This document shows, piece after piece, positions 36,247-44,366 of a stretch of DNA of 44,397 nt (positions are counted from its first letter, which is position 1; each line of letters begins with the position of its first letter). A program made the position numbers and the translations under genes. Origin of the DNA: Burkholderiales bacterium (GTDB lineage Bacteria > Pseudomonadota > Gammaproteobacteria > Burkholderiales > Burkholderiaceae_D); contig CANJOT010000006.1 in the NCBI GenBank assembly GCA_947475815.1, forward strand, positions 1 to 44,397, read 5' to 3'. Below the pieces are notes generated by a model, which did not search any database, had not been told where the DNA came from, and saw only the letters and a list, made by a program, of their open reading frames with translations.

Positions 36247-36523
36247 TCCGGCACAGCGCATCGGACGTCAGCGTTGCCAGATGCTGACCAAGCTTGTCGG
36301 CAGAATCAAAGATGCGCGAATTGCCAGCCTGGATATCTGCGATGCCAAACTGAGCCGCTTCACGCAGGTGAGCCAAACGCGCTTCATCCTCGGACTCCCT
36401 GCGTTCGATCAGTCTCAGGCCTTCGCGCAATACCTCACTGGCGTTCTGGTTACGTCCAGTGGTGACGAGTTGCTCGACAAAATCAGTCTGATGATCGGTA
36501 AGGACAGCATTTCGGGTTGGCAT
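36221..36523 (-). CDS. parD: ParD-family antitoxin without partner
   Basis: The 100-residue protein is a type II antitoxin of the ParD family: MPTRNAVLTDHQTDFVEQLV (ribbon-helix-helix), then NASEVLREGLRLIERRE. A usual ParD ends near TLTSDAL and overlaps the parE start. Here it runs on as CRIRPQQSTH into the 3' end of tumA, and no ParE frame follows on the minus strand. It is therefore an orphan with a junk-like tail, probably cut when the tum operon came in. GAGG lies 5 bases before ATG 36523, and a palindrome sits upstream. Confidence 0.87.
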   Translation of the reverse strand: MPTRNAVLTDHQTDFVEQLVTTGRNQNASEVLREGLRLIERRESEDEARLAHLREAAQFGIADIQAGNSRIFDSADKLGQHLATLTSDALCRIRPQQSTH

Positions 36524-36545
36524 GGGAACCTCAAGATCTGGATTT

Positions 36546-36561
36546 CAGTATTGGCATACTG
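36546..36561. promoter_or_regulatory. ParD operator candidate
   Basis: CAGTAT-TGGC-ATACTG is a perfect 6-bp inverted repeat 23 bases upstream of the parD start. On the minus strand it occupies the spacer between TTGATG and TGAAAT, a plausible promoter, which fits ParD autorepression. Confidence 0.55.
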
Positions 36562-36614
36562 TGCCATCAAATCTTCACCGGCAAGCGGATGATTTCGTCG
36601 CTTCGATTCCCGCC

Positions 36615-36636
36615 GCGAGTGCCGCAGGGCACTCGC
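36615..36636. repeat. Perfect inverted repeat
   Basis: GCGAGTGCC and GGCACTCGC pair over 9 bases around a 4-base loop. It lacks a T-run. It lies next to the intrinsic terminator at 36650-36680 and may be part of an old gene end. Confidence 0.6.
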
Positions 36637-36649
36637 TCCACTCCAAAGT

Positions 36650-36680
36650 AAAAAAGCCCGCACGATGTGCGGGCTTTTTT
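36650..36680. terminator. Strong bidirectional intrinsic terminator
   Basis: GCCCGCAC and GTGCGGGC form an 8-bp GC-rich stem around GAT, flanked by six A's on the left and six T's on the right. It works in both directions. It separates the toxin-antitoxin region from the integrative element and probably once ended a chromosomal gene at the insertion site. Confidence 0.9.
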
Positions 36681-36756
36681 GATTGGCGGGTGGACGACTT
36701 CCAGATCATTCCTTCAAACCCGCATGAATGCTAGAAACTTTGATTTCTTAAAATAA

Positions 36757-36780
36757 AAATACCCCCACAAATACCCCCAC
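36757..36780. repeat. Left-end tandem repeat of the integrative element (att/arm-site candidate)
   Basis: AAATACCCCCAC occurs twice in exact tandem. The ATACCCCCA core recurs three times at 44367-44397, next to the integrase start. The pattern marks the probable left boundary of the element. Confidence 0.6.
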
Positions 36781-36883
36781 AAAATCTTATCTGGGAAGGG
36801 TATCGGTCTCCCTGCACAGATTCGTTTTCAACGCAATTCAGCTCCCATGTCCTCGTGAGGCAGCGAAGTGTCCAGACCAGGTT

Positions 36884-36911
36884 TTTCTGAGCTGCCTACG
36901 CGGCAGTGAAC
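36884..36911 (-). CRISPR. Solitary type I-F CRISPR repeat
   Basis: Read on the minus strand, these 28 bases begin GTTCACTGCCG and end GGCAGCTCAGAAA, with the CTGCC/GGCAG stem of type I-F repeats. I count two differences from the Pseudomonas aeruginosa I-F repeat as I remember it. No second repeat occurs 32 bases to either side, and no cas genes are in the window. The GTG start of the next gene (36906) lies inside it. It could be an RNA anti-CRISPR (solitary repeat unit) or a relic of an array. Confidence 0.85.
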
Positions 36912-37751
36912 GAATTGCGTTTCGAGGAGCGACAGTTGCCCTACTGGCGCAAGCGCAAGAATCTGCCGCATGTGCCCGCCGCGGTGGACGATGCAAGCCT
37001 GCAGCACCTGGCCGGCCTGATCCGCACCTACTTCCACCAGACCGACGGCCGGGGCAACAACTGCTTTGTGGAGCCGTTCCGGAGGGGGGAACTCGATTAC
37101 TTCTTCGCCTATCCGGAAGACTACTCCCAACAGGCGATCGAATGGGTGGATGGAAAATTCGACCGCCGGCCGCACAACCCTGCGTTCGAGGTAATCTACG
37201 TGTACTCACGTAAGGACGGTTCGCTCGATCTGAATTTTCGCGGTACATACAAGGCCATTGAGCCATTGCAGGGAATGTTCGCAACGGCGATCCTCAAGCT
37301 CCCCCATCTGCCGCCCGATCCGAAAGACGGGCGCATCTACGACCTGAGTCCGATACGCCAGAAAAGTTTCCAGTTCGTTCCCGCAGTGGGTAGCGGGATC
37401 CGGGACGTGATGGTCAAAAAACTGCGCCTGTCGTCGAAGGTGAAGAAAGGCGACCGCATCACGCTGGAAGCCGATCCTTCCACTGACCCTGATTCGGTCT
37501 ACGATTTGCTCGACAAGATTGGCAAGTCGATACCGCTGCACCTGTACAACATAAACCAGGTGGAGCTCACGGCAACGGTCGTTGTGGACGCCAACGCGCC
37601 GCCCAAGGTCGTGACGATCCGCATCACGCACCCTAATTCCTGCTCCCTCAAGTACGACGAGCTCGACCTGAAGTTACGCGCTATGCTGAACGCCTCGGGG
37701 ATCGAACCCAAGGAACCGGCGTCAGAGGCGGCGGGCTCCCCCGAGGCATGA
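36906..37751 (+). CDS. Unknown cargo protein, probably 5'-truncated
   Basis: The open frame gives 281 residues from GTG 36906. There is no ribosome site, the GTG lies inside the CRISPR repeat, and the protein begins as if mid-domain (ELRFEERQLPYWRKRKNLPHV), so the real start may have been lost. I recognise no family. Visible features are an aromatic, mixed alpha/beta region (ELDYFFAYPEDYSQQAIEWVDG; VIYVYSRKDGSLDLNFRG), then a Lys-rich part (VMVKKLRLSSKVKKGDR) and an acidic/Ala-rich tail. It has no membrane segment. It overlaps the next gene by 4 bases (ATGA), so they form a pair. Confidence 0.65.
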   Translation: MNELRFEERQLPYWRKRKNLPHVPAAVDDASLQHLAGLIRTYFHQTDGRGNNCFVEPFRRGELDYFFAYPEDYSQQAIEWVDGKFDRRPHNPAFEVIYVYSRKDGSLDLNFRGTYKAIEPLQGMFATAILKLPHLPPDPKDGRIYDLSPIRQKSFQFVPAVGSGIRDVMVKKLRLSSKVKKGDRITLEADPSTDPDSVYDLLDKIGKSIPLHLYNINQVELTATVVVDANAPPKVVTIRITHPNSCSLKYDELDLKLRAMLNASGIEPKEPASEAAGSPEA

Positions 37752-38563
37752 CGCCGCAAGCCGCACTGATCGAGCTGCTCGCGCGCGTCGGCGCCGCGCA
37801 GGGGGCTGCGGTCTTGGTCAGCGAGGAGGAACTGAGCCAATGGCCGGCCGTAGTGGTGGCCGCGATGAAGTCGCAGAAACTGATTGCGCAAGCGCGTCCG
37901 GCCGCGAGCGCGATCTGCCCCGGCTGCGAGCGCGAGTGCGTGATGCCGGTGCACACGCCGCCGACCGCCACCGGTAGCCCGGCATCATTCATCGTTTGTG
38001 ACAAGCGCAGCGACATCAATCGGGTGGCGGTTCCCACGAACCGGTTGATGCAGTGGCAGGCGACATGCGCCCTGATCGCCGACCTTGTGAAGCGGCTACT
38101 GGGATTAATTGATTCGGCGCCCACTGTGGCGGACGAAAAACAGTGGCACATCGGCGTACTGAAGGGAAGAAAGCACAGGATTCAAGTCACCCTCCTCGCC
38201 GGTGACAGCTTGGCCCTCTCGCTTGCCGGTCATACGCTGCCGCTCACCGACGTGCTGGGGGTCGAGAAAGGAGCAATCACCCTCGACAAAGGCGTCTTGA
38301 TTCGCCTGGTGGACAAGCCCACGGATCAGGCCGCAACCGAACCTCCTGACCGGCGCCGCGAAAGGCTTCGCGCGCGCGTTCGCGAAGAGAGGACCAGGGG
38401 AACAAAGGCTTTCCTTCAACGGGTGGCCGAGGAGGAGGGCATCTCTGTCTCGCGCCTCAAGCAGATCACGTCGGAAACATCTTCTCCCGTGAGCCTGTGG
38501 GCTGGATTGGGGACAGGTCAGCACAAAGGGACTGGCTCGAAGCCGATCAAACCCAAGCACTGA
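37748..38563 (+). CDS. Unknown cargo protein with cysteine cluster and HTH-like C-terminus
   Basis: The 271-residue protein overlaps the preceding gene by ATGA, which implies translational coupling. Residues about 58-80 contain CPGCERECVMPV and later FIVCDKR, a possible zinc site. The centre has beta-rich sequence (HRIQVTLLAGDSLALSLAG). The C-terminus is strongly basic (DRRRERLRARVREER) with a short HTH-like element (FLQRVAEEEGISVSRLKQI). DNA or RNA binding is likely; the function is not known. Together with its partner it could be a defence or element-maintenance module. Confidence 0.75.
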   Translation: MTPQAALIELLARVGAAQGAAVLVSEEELSQWPAVVVAAMKSQKLIAQARPAASAICPGCERECVMPVHTPPTATGSPASFIVCDKRSDINRVAVPTNRLMQWQATCALIADLVKRLLGLIDSAPTVADEKQWHIGVLKGRKHRIQVTLLAGDSLALSLAGHTLPLTDVLGVEKGAITLDKGVLIRLVDKPTDQAATEPPDRRRERLRARVREERTRGTKAFLQRVAEEEGISVSRLKQITSETSSPVSLWAGLGTGQHKGTGSKPIKPKH

Positions 38564-38650
38564 CGCCCCTTTCACAAGACAGCTTGCGAGCTAGCCCCCT
38601 AGCTGGCTCGAAATCGCAGCATGTTCAACAACACCTTAAGGGGTGCAAAC

Positions 38651-38893
38651 ATGCCGCAGACCATCTTTCGACTTCCGTCCGTCAAAATTGAATCGGGTTA
38701 CTCCCGTTCCACCATCTACCTTCGCATCTCCCAGGGCTTGTGGACCAAGCAGGTGAGTTTGGGTCCGCGCTGCGTTGGCTGGCCGGCGCATGAAGTAGCG
38801 GAGCTGAACGCGGCGCGCATCGCCGGCAAGACTGACGACGAAATCCGCGCGCTGGTGTTGAAGCTCGAATCGGCGCGCAAGGCTGCGGCATAA
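38651..38893 (+). CDS. alpA: AlpA-family regulator / excisionase-like protein
   Basis: The 80-residue protein reads MPQTIFRLPSVKIESGYSRS then TIYLRISQGLWTKQVSLGPRCVGWPAHEVAELNA, the complete AlpA pattern (MerR-like winged helix). AlpA proteins activate integrase genes or act as recombination directionality factors on P4-type islands. ATG 38651 has AAGGGG 8 bases upstream; an upstream in-frame ATG adds 10 residues without homology. It is followed 8 bases later by the primase gene. Confidence 0.9.
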   Translation: MPQTIFRLPSVKIESGYSRSTIYLRISQGLWTKQVSLGPRCVGWPAHEVAELNAARIAGKTDDEIRALVLKLESARKAAA

Positions 38894-38900
38894 GGGGCGC

Positions 38901-41456
38901 ATGGTGAACGCGCCCCAGACAGTTTTGCCACCCGACCCCGTGGAAACCGACGTAACCGATAAAACCGATTTGATCGGCAACGGTGAATTCCTGCGGGCAA
39001 TGTTCGGTGCCCTTGTCGAGGCGCGCCCGGTGGTCGTGAGCTTCGAGGGTAACCCGGCAAGCGTACCGGCCAAGGTTTGGTTTGGTACACCGTGGAACGG
39101 CACACTCGATCTTTCCAGGAGTCTGCCCATCAACGCCAACAATTACTTCAGTCTCGCGGCGTTCCGGCCCGACGAGGCAGGTCAATACCGTCGGCAGAAG
39201 GCACGGTTTGAGGCCTTGTATGCGGTGATGCTCGATGACGTCGGCACCAAGGTGGCCTTGGAGCGGCTTACGTTGCGGCCGTCGTGGTTGCTGGAGACGT
39301 CGCCTGGCAATCATCAGGCTGGGTACCTGCTTAGTGAGCCTCTGGCCGACGGTAGCGTCGCCGATCGCCTGATGAATGCCATCGTCGCCGCTGGACTGTG
39401 CGACCCCGGAGCCAACGGCCCGAGGGCGCGGCTAGCGCGTTTGCCGGTGGCGATGAATGGCAAGCACACCCCGCCGTTTCAGTGCCGGCTGGTTGAGTGG
39501 GTGCCGACATTGCGGTATTCGGTCGAGGATCTTGTCGCTGGCCTCCAGCTGGAGATGGCCTCCGCAGGGCGTTCCGTGCGACATGGCACGCGGACCGAGC
39601 AACAGCGCCCGAGCGACGGTGATCCGGTCTGGATACCGCGCCCCGAGGAGAACAGCGTACTCACCGCATTGCGCGACCGCGGCCTGTACAAGGTACCGTT
39701 GGGCGATGGTAAGCACGACCTCACCTGCCCGTGGTTGACGGAGCACACGGGCGAGGTGAACGGCGGCACGGCCTATTTCGAGCCCGACGATAACTGGCCC
39801 ATCGGCGGGTTCAAGTGCCTGCACGGCCATTGCGCTGAACGGCATGTACGCGACCTGCTGCACTTCCTGGACATCGAGGTCAACGCGGCACGCATGAAGC
39901 CAACCATTCGCGTCATGCCGGGAGAAATTCATCGCGTGGTCGATGCGGCGGAGCGCGAGCTTTCGCATTCGCGGCGGCACTATCAGCGCGGCGGGTTGAT
40001 TGTGACCGTCGTCACCGACCCCGGTACCCGCGAGACGCGCGTGCAGGACATCAGCGCGCCGGCCTTGGTGCGCGCATTGGCCGGCGCCGCAACCTGGGAA
40101 CGGTTCGATGTACGCTCCGGAGACTGGGTACGCCTCGACCCGCCGGCCCGCCACGCGACGGTGCTGTTCGATTCCACCAGCTACATTCACCTGCCGGTGT
40201 TGAGCGGGCTCGCGCGGCAGCCGTATTTGCGCCCGGATGGTAGTCTGATAACGGCAGCCGGGTATGACCCGGCCTCCGGCATGTTCGGGGTGTTCGACGC
40301 GCGCGAGTTCTCCATCCCCGACAACCCGAGCTTCGCGGACGCAATGGCCGCACTGGCACTGCTCAAAGGCTTGTTGACCGAATTCAGCTTTGCAGGCGAG
40401 TCCGACCTGGCAGCTGCGTTGTCGGCCATGCTCACCGCCGCCGTTCGACCGAGCCTGGCCCACGCGCCGATGTTCCATGTACGCGCGCACATGGTGGGTT
40501 CTGGCAAATCGTACCTGTGTGAATTATTCACCGCGTTGGCGACGCCGCAGCGCGGCACGCCGACCACCTTTCCCGCCGACGACGAGGAATGTCGGAAACT
40601 GCTTCTTGCTGAGTTGTTACGTGCCCCCGCCGTGATCGAATTCGATAACCTCACCAGCGATCTGTCGGCGCACAAGAGCCTATGCACTGTGCTGACCTCC
40701 GAGCACATGAGCGGCCGTATTCTCGGCGTGTCGAAGACAGCGACTGTCAGCACCCGCGCCTTGTTCCTCTCCAGCGGCAATAACGTCGGGCCGGTGCAGG
40801 ACATGACCCGACGCTGCATCACCATCAACCTCGATCCCGGCTGCGAGGTCCCCGCAGCGCGCAGTTTCAAGCGGCCTGAGCTGGTGCGCGATGTACTGCG
40901 TGACCGTGGCGGCTATGTTGCAGCAGCATTGACCGTTGTACGTGCGTGGATCGTGGCCGGCAGGCCCAAGGCCGATTGCAAGGCGATGGCGGGTTACGGG
41001 GACTGGTCGGACCGGTGCCGGCAACCGTTGCTCTGGCTGGGTCTCGCCGACGCGACCGAATCCGTGTTTGAGGCGATGGCCGAAGACCCGGATCGTGAAA
41101 CTTTGGACCGGCTCCTGAATGGCTGGCAATCTGCATTCGGCAGGACGGCGGCGATGGTGCGCGATGCCGTTCGGGTATCGGCATTCAGTGAGGAACACGC
41201 GGAGCTGCGGGAAGTCCTGCACGACATTGCCGACGAGCGCGGCGACATTAACCGTCGCCGGCTGGGCTGGTGGATCAGGAGACACGCAGGGCGCATCGTC
41301 GATGGCCGGCGCTTTGTGCGCGCGAGCGGCAACCGTTCGGCGGAAGCTTGGAAGGTGGAATCGGTTTCGACGGTTTTGCCGGTTTGGGGCGCACCGGATG
41401 CAGAAAGTGTCAGCGATGCCGCTGACGCCTACGCTAGCGCGAGTCGCGGCGAATGA
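38901..41456 (+). CDS. Element replication protein: RepB-like primase with C-terminal ATPase
   Basis: The 851-residue protein begins with a RepB-type primase domain (about 20-200: ALYAVMLDDVGTKVALERL, SWLLETSPGNHQAGYLL, ARLARLPVAMNGKH). A zinc-binding-like segment follows (about 275-320: CPWLTEHT ... FKCLHGHCAERH). The C-terminal half has a Walker A loop (HMVGSGKSYLCELF, near 530-542) and IEFDNLTSDLS as a Walker B-type strand, consistent with a helicase or AAA-like ATPase. It should prime and drive autonomous copying of the excised element. AGGGG lies 4-5 bases before the ATG. Confidence 0.83.
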   Translation: MVNAPQTVLPPDPVETDVTDKTDLIGNGEFLRAMFGALVEARPVVVSFEGNPASVPAKVWFGTPWNGTLDLSRSLPINANNYFSLAAFRPDEAGQYRRQKARFEALYAVMLDDVGTKVALERLTLRPSWLLETSPGNHQAGYLLSEPLADGSVADRLMNAIVAAGLCDPGANGPRARLARLPVAMNGKHTPPFQCRLVEWVPTLRYSVEDLVAGLQLEMASAGRSVRHGTRTEQQRPSDGDPVWIPRPEENSVLTALRDRGLYKVPLGDGKHDLTCPWLTEHTGEVNGGTAYFEPDDNWPIGGFKCLHGHCAERHVRDLLHFLDIEVNAARMKPTIRVMPGEIHRVVDAAERELSHSRRHYQRGGLIVTVVTDPGTRETRVQDISAPALVRALAGAATWERFDVRSGDWVRLDPPARHATVLFDSTSYIHLPVLSGLARQPYLRPDGSLITAAGYDPASGMFGVFDAREFSIPDNPSFADAMAALALLKGLLTEFSFAGESDLAAALSAMLTAAVRPSLAHAPMFHVRAHMVGSGKSYLCELFTALATPQRGTPTTFPADDEECRKLLLAELLRAPAVIEFDNLTSDLSAHKSLCTVLTSEHMSGRILGVSKTATVSTRALFLSSGNNVGPVQDMTRRCITINLDPGCEVPAARSFKRPELVRDVLRDRGGYVAAALTVVRAWIVAGRPKADCKAMAGYGDWSDRCRQPLLWLGLADATESVFEAMAEDPDRETLDRLLNGWQSAFGRTAAMVRDAVRVSAFSEEHAELREVLHDIADERGDINRRRLGWWIRRHAGRIVDGRRFVRASGNRSAEAWKVESVSTVLPVWGAPDAESVSDAADAYASASRGE

Positions 41457-41477
41457 TCTACGTGACCACGCCGAATC

Positions 41478-41948
41478 ATGAGTAAGCGCCACCCAAACCC
41501 GCGCCTCGCGAAGATCCATCGGAACTACACGGTAGAGGAGGTGGCCGTCGTGTTTGGCGTTCACCGCAATACTGTGCGGGAGTGGGTCAAGCGTGGACTG
41601 CCGACCAACGACGACCGACGCCCGATGCTGATTCTCGGTGCCGACCTGGTTGCCTTCCTGCGGGCGCGGCGGGTGAAGAATAAGCGCACCTGCCAGCCGG
41701 GGGAAATGTATTGCATGCGCTGCCGCACACCGCGTGCGCCGGCCGGCGACATGGCGGACTACCTGCCCGTGACTGCGACGCTGGGGAACTTGCTCGGCAT
41801 CTGTTCGGCATGCGAAGCGATGATGTACCGCCGCGTCAGCTTGGCTCGAATTGCGCAGGTTCAAGGGAAATTGGACATCACGCTGCCGCAGGCACTGCCA
41901 CACATAGTCGAGAGCGCCGAGCCCTCCGTGAACAGTGACTTGGGATAG
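41478..41948 (+). CDS. HTH/zinc-finger DNA-binding protein paired with recombinase
   Basis: The 156-residue protein has an N-terminal helix-turn-helix (YTVEEVAVVFGVHRNTVREWVKRGLP, about 17-42), MerR/excisionase-like. Two CxxC pairs follow (CMRCRTP near 79 and CSACEAM near 109) and probably bind one zinc. It lies directly before the tyrosine recombinase gene, with a 13-base gap to ATG 41962, so it is probably its accessory or directionality factor. Confidence 0.82.
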   Translation: MSKRHPNPRLAKIHRNYTVEEVAVVFGVHRNTVREWVKRGLPTNDDRRPMLILGADLVAFLRARRVKNKRTCQPGEMYCMRCRTPRAPAGDMADYLPVTATLGNLLGICSACEAMMYRRVSLARIAQVQGKLDITLPQALPHIVESAEPSVNSDLG

Positions 41949-41961
41949 GGAGCACCAGACC

Positions 41962-43089
41962 ATGACAACGCACAACCCAGACAACGAGCGGATTAAACGC
42001 CGCTACTTCGCTTACCTGAAGGAAGCTAAGCGCCACAGCGAGTCCACGGTCGATGCAGTGGCGAAAGCGCTAGCGCGCTTTGAAGCCGATACTGCCGGTA
42101 TCAAAGGGAGGCCCCGTGACTTCAAGGCATTTCACTTCGAGCAGGCCATAGCATTCAAAAAACACCTGGCCGAGCAAAAAGCGCAGCGATCCGGGGAGCA
42201 TCTGAGCAAGGCGACGATGCATGCCACCCTCGCGCATGTTAAACGGTTCTTTCACTGGCTCGCGGGGCAGCCGGGCTACAAGTCTCGCCTGCAGTATTCC
42301 GACGCGGATTATTTCAACCTTTCGGAAAAGGATGTGCGCGTGGCCACGGCCCGGCGCGGGCAAGTAGGACCAACAGTCGAACAGGTAAAGCACGTCATCG
42401 CCCTGATGCCGGCCGAGAACGTAATTCAACGCCGCGACCGAGCCCTCATTGCGTTCACATTGCTGACCGGCGCACGGGACAGCGCTATTGCGTCCATGAA
42501 GCTGAAGCACGTCAACCTCGTCGCCGGCTGCGTCGAGCAGGATGCACGGGAGGTTAAGACCAAGTTCAGCAAGACCTTCACCACCTATTTCTTCCCGGTC
42601 GGGGACGAGATTCGCCAGATCGTGGCGGAGTGGGTGGGGTTTCTGCGGGAGGAGATGCTCTGGGGCAATGACGATCCCCTGTTTCCGGCGACGCGCATTG
42701 CTCTGGGGGATTCTCGTCAGTTTGAGGCGGTGGGTCTGGAAAGGGCGCACTGGAGCGGCGCCGCGCGAATCCGCACCATCTTTCGGGATGCCTTCGCCAG
42801 CGCAGGTCTGCCGTACTTCAATCCGCACAGCTTTAGGAACACGCTCGTCCGACTCGGGCAGGCCGTCTGCCAGACTCCTGAAGAGTTCAAGGCGTGGAGC
42901 CAGAACCTCGGGCACGACAAGGTGCTAACGACATTTCTGAGCTACGGAGAGGTAGAGAGTCCGCGGCAGGGGGAGATCATCCGGGCGCTGGCTGCGCCAC
43001 CAGTTACAGTGCAACCCAACGTCAGCGAATTAGCCAAGGCATTTCTACAAGAAGTGAGAAATGCCGGGGTTGGATTTTCGAGTCAATGA
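41962..43089 (+). CDS. Tyrosine recombinase (second site-specific integrase)
   Basis: The 375-residue protein has an N-terminal SAM-like core-binding domain (about 10-120) and a C-terminal catalytic domain. Catalytic residues are visible: Arg in LLTGARDSAIASMKL, HxxR in NPHSFRNTLVRLG, His in NLGHDKVLTTF, and Tyr in LSYGEVES. ATG 41962 follows GGGAG by 10 bases; an earlier GTG at 41935 overlaps the upstream gene. It belongs to a different branch from the P4-type enzyme at 43122-44336, and converges with it 32 bases away. Confidence 0.9.
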   Translation: MTTHNPDNERIKRRYFAYLKEAKRHSESTVDAVAKALARFEADTAGIKGRPRDFKAFHFEQAIAFKKHLAEQKAQRSGEHLSKATMHATLAHVKRFFHWLAGQPGYKSRLQYSDADYFNLSEKDVRVATARRGQVGPTVEQVKHVIALMPAENVIQRRDRALIAFTLLTGARDSAIASMKLKHVNLVAGCVEQDAREVKTKFSKTFTTYFFPVGDEIRQIVAEWVGFLREEMLWGNDDPLFPATRIALGDSRQFEAVGLERAHWSGAARIRTIFRDAFASAGLPYFNPHSFRNTLVRLGQAVCQTPEEFKAWSQNLGHDKVLTTFLSYGEVESPRQGEIIRALAAPPVTVQPNVSELAKAFLQEVRNAGVGFSSQ

Positions 43090-43121
43090 ATTCAAGAAGC
43101 CACCATGTCCAACTCCGAGAA

Positions 43122-44336
43122 TCAAGCGGTCGCACGCTTAAACGCAAGCACCCTACCCGTCGTACAGCTATCCAGATAGTCCGCCCAGTGTTGCATCATC
43201 TTCGCCCGCTGCTTAAGGTAGGTTGCATGGTTGTACGCCGCGCTCACTTCATCGCGCTCCTGGTGCGCCAACTGCAACTCAATGTGCGCATGGTCAAAAC
43301 CCATTTCGTGAAGCAACGTTGATGCAACACCCCGGAATCCATGCCCAGTCATGCGCCCCTTGTAGCCCATGCGTTCAAGCGCTTTCAAAATGGTGTTGTT
43401 GCTCATCGGCTTTTCGTGATCGCGCTCACCGGGGAACAGCATCACGCTGTGGCCAGTAATCAATTGCAGTGTCTGGAGCAGGTTCACCGCCTGCACTGAC
43501 AGGGGTACGATGTGCGGCGTTTTCATCTTCATGCGCTCCGCCGGAATGTCCCATCGTGCAGCGTCGAGATCAAACTCAGCCCAGCGTGCACCGATCAGTT
43601 CCGTGGTGCGGACAAAGGTTATCGCCATCAGTTTCATCGCCAGCCGAGTCATCGCTGCGCCGTGGTAGGCGTCAATGTGGCGCAACAATTCTGGCAGTTC
43701 CTTGCCGTCGATGCGAGCAAGGTTCTTCTTCTGACGCGACACCAATACATCGCTAGGTTTAATGTCTGTCGCCGGGTTGCGTGTGGCCTGCCCATGCGCA
43801 ATGGCGTACCGAAACACCTGGCTGGACGTTTGCAGCGCTCGTTTGGCCAGATCATTGACGCCTCGCGCCGCGATGGCCTTGAGCATCGCCACCAGTTCCG
43901 GGGCTTGAATCTCGGACACCGGGCGCGATCCGATGTGCGGGAAGACGTTGGCTTCAAAGCGCCGTATCACTTGGCCGGCATGTTGCTCGCTGCGCGCTGG
44001 CTTCCAGTGTGCCCACCATAAACGCGCCACGGTCTCAAAGGAGTTTTCGGCGGCAGTGCGAGTTGCCACCTTGTCGGCCTTGCGTATGGCCATCGGGTCG
44101 TCACCCGCTGCCAAAATCTTGCGCGCCTTGTCCATGCCTTCACGCGCCTGAGCCAATGAGACATCGGGGTATATACCCAATGACATCACCTTTTCCTTGC
44201 CCAGCACTCGGTATTTCCAGCGCCACAGTTTGGAACCCACCGGATTGACCAGCAGGTACAGCCCCTTGCCGTCGCTTAACTTGACGGGCTTGTCGCCGGG
44301 TCTGGCTTTCTTGATGGCGGTATCAGTCAGAGGCAT
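43122..44336 (-). CDS. int: P4-type tyrosine integrase
   Basis: The 404-residue protein begins with the DUF4102 arm-binding domain (MPLTDTAIKKARPGDKPVKLSDGKGLYLLV). A core-binding domain and catalytic domain follow. Catalytic positions are Arg in TFVRTTELIGARWAEFDLD, HxxR in GHGFRGVASTLLHEMGF, and Tyr in SAAYNHATYLKQRAKMMQHWADYLD. It integrates the element at its attachment site, usually a tRNA or similar target. ATG 44336 is the family start; 18 extra upstream codons read through the terminal repeats. The gene reads away from the right end, where three ATACCCCCA copies lie. Confidence 0.95.
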   Translation of the reverse strand: MPLTDTAIKKARPGDKPVKLSDGKGLYLLVNPVGSKLWRWKYRVLGKEKVMSLGIYPDVSLAQAREGMDKARKILAAGDDPMAIRKADKVATRTAAENSFETVARLWWAHWKPARSEQHAGQVIRRFEANVFPHIGSRPVSEIQAPELVAMLKAIAARGVNDLAKRALQTSSQVFRYAIAHGQATRNPATDIKPSDVLVSRQKKNLARIDGKELPELLRHIDAYHGAAMTRLAMKLMAITFVRTTELIGARWAEFDLDAARWDIPAERMKMKTPHIVPLSVQAVNLLQTLQLITGHSVMLFPGERDHEKPMSNNTILKALERMGYKGRMTGHGFRGVASTLLHEMGFDHAHIELQLAHQERDEVSAAYNHATYLKQRAKMMQHWADYLDSCTTGRVLAFKRATA

Positions 44337-44366
44337 GGCGGACTCCAGAATCCGAAATTTCTGGCG

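Noticed and set aside
36599-36640. TTCGATTCCCGC resembling a tRNA T-arm, considered as the attachment tRNA
   Set aside because: The 5' T-stem does not pair and no CCA-bearing acceptor follows; no full tRNA can be folded here.
36824-36980. A CRISPR array around the type I-F repeat
   Set aside because: At the expected 60-base period on either side no second repeat is present, so only one repeat is reported.
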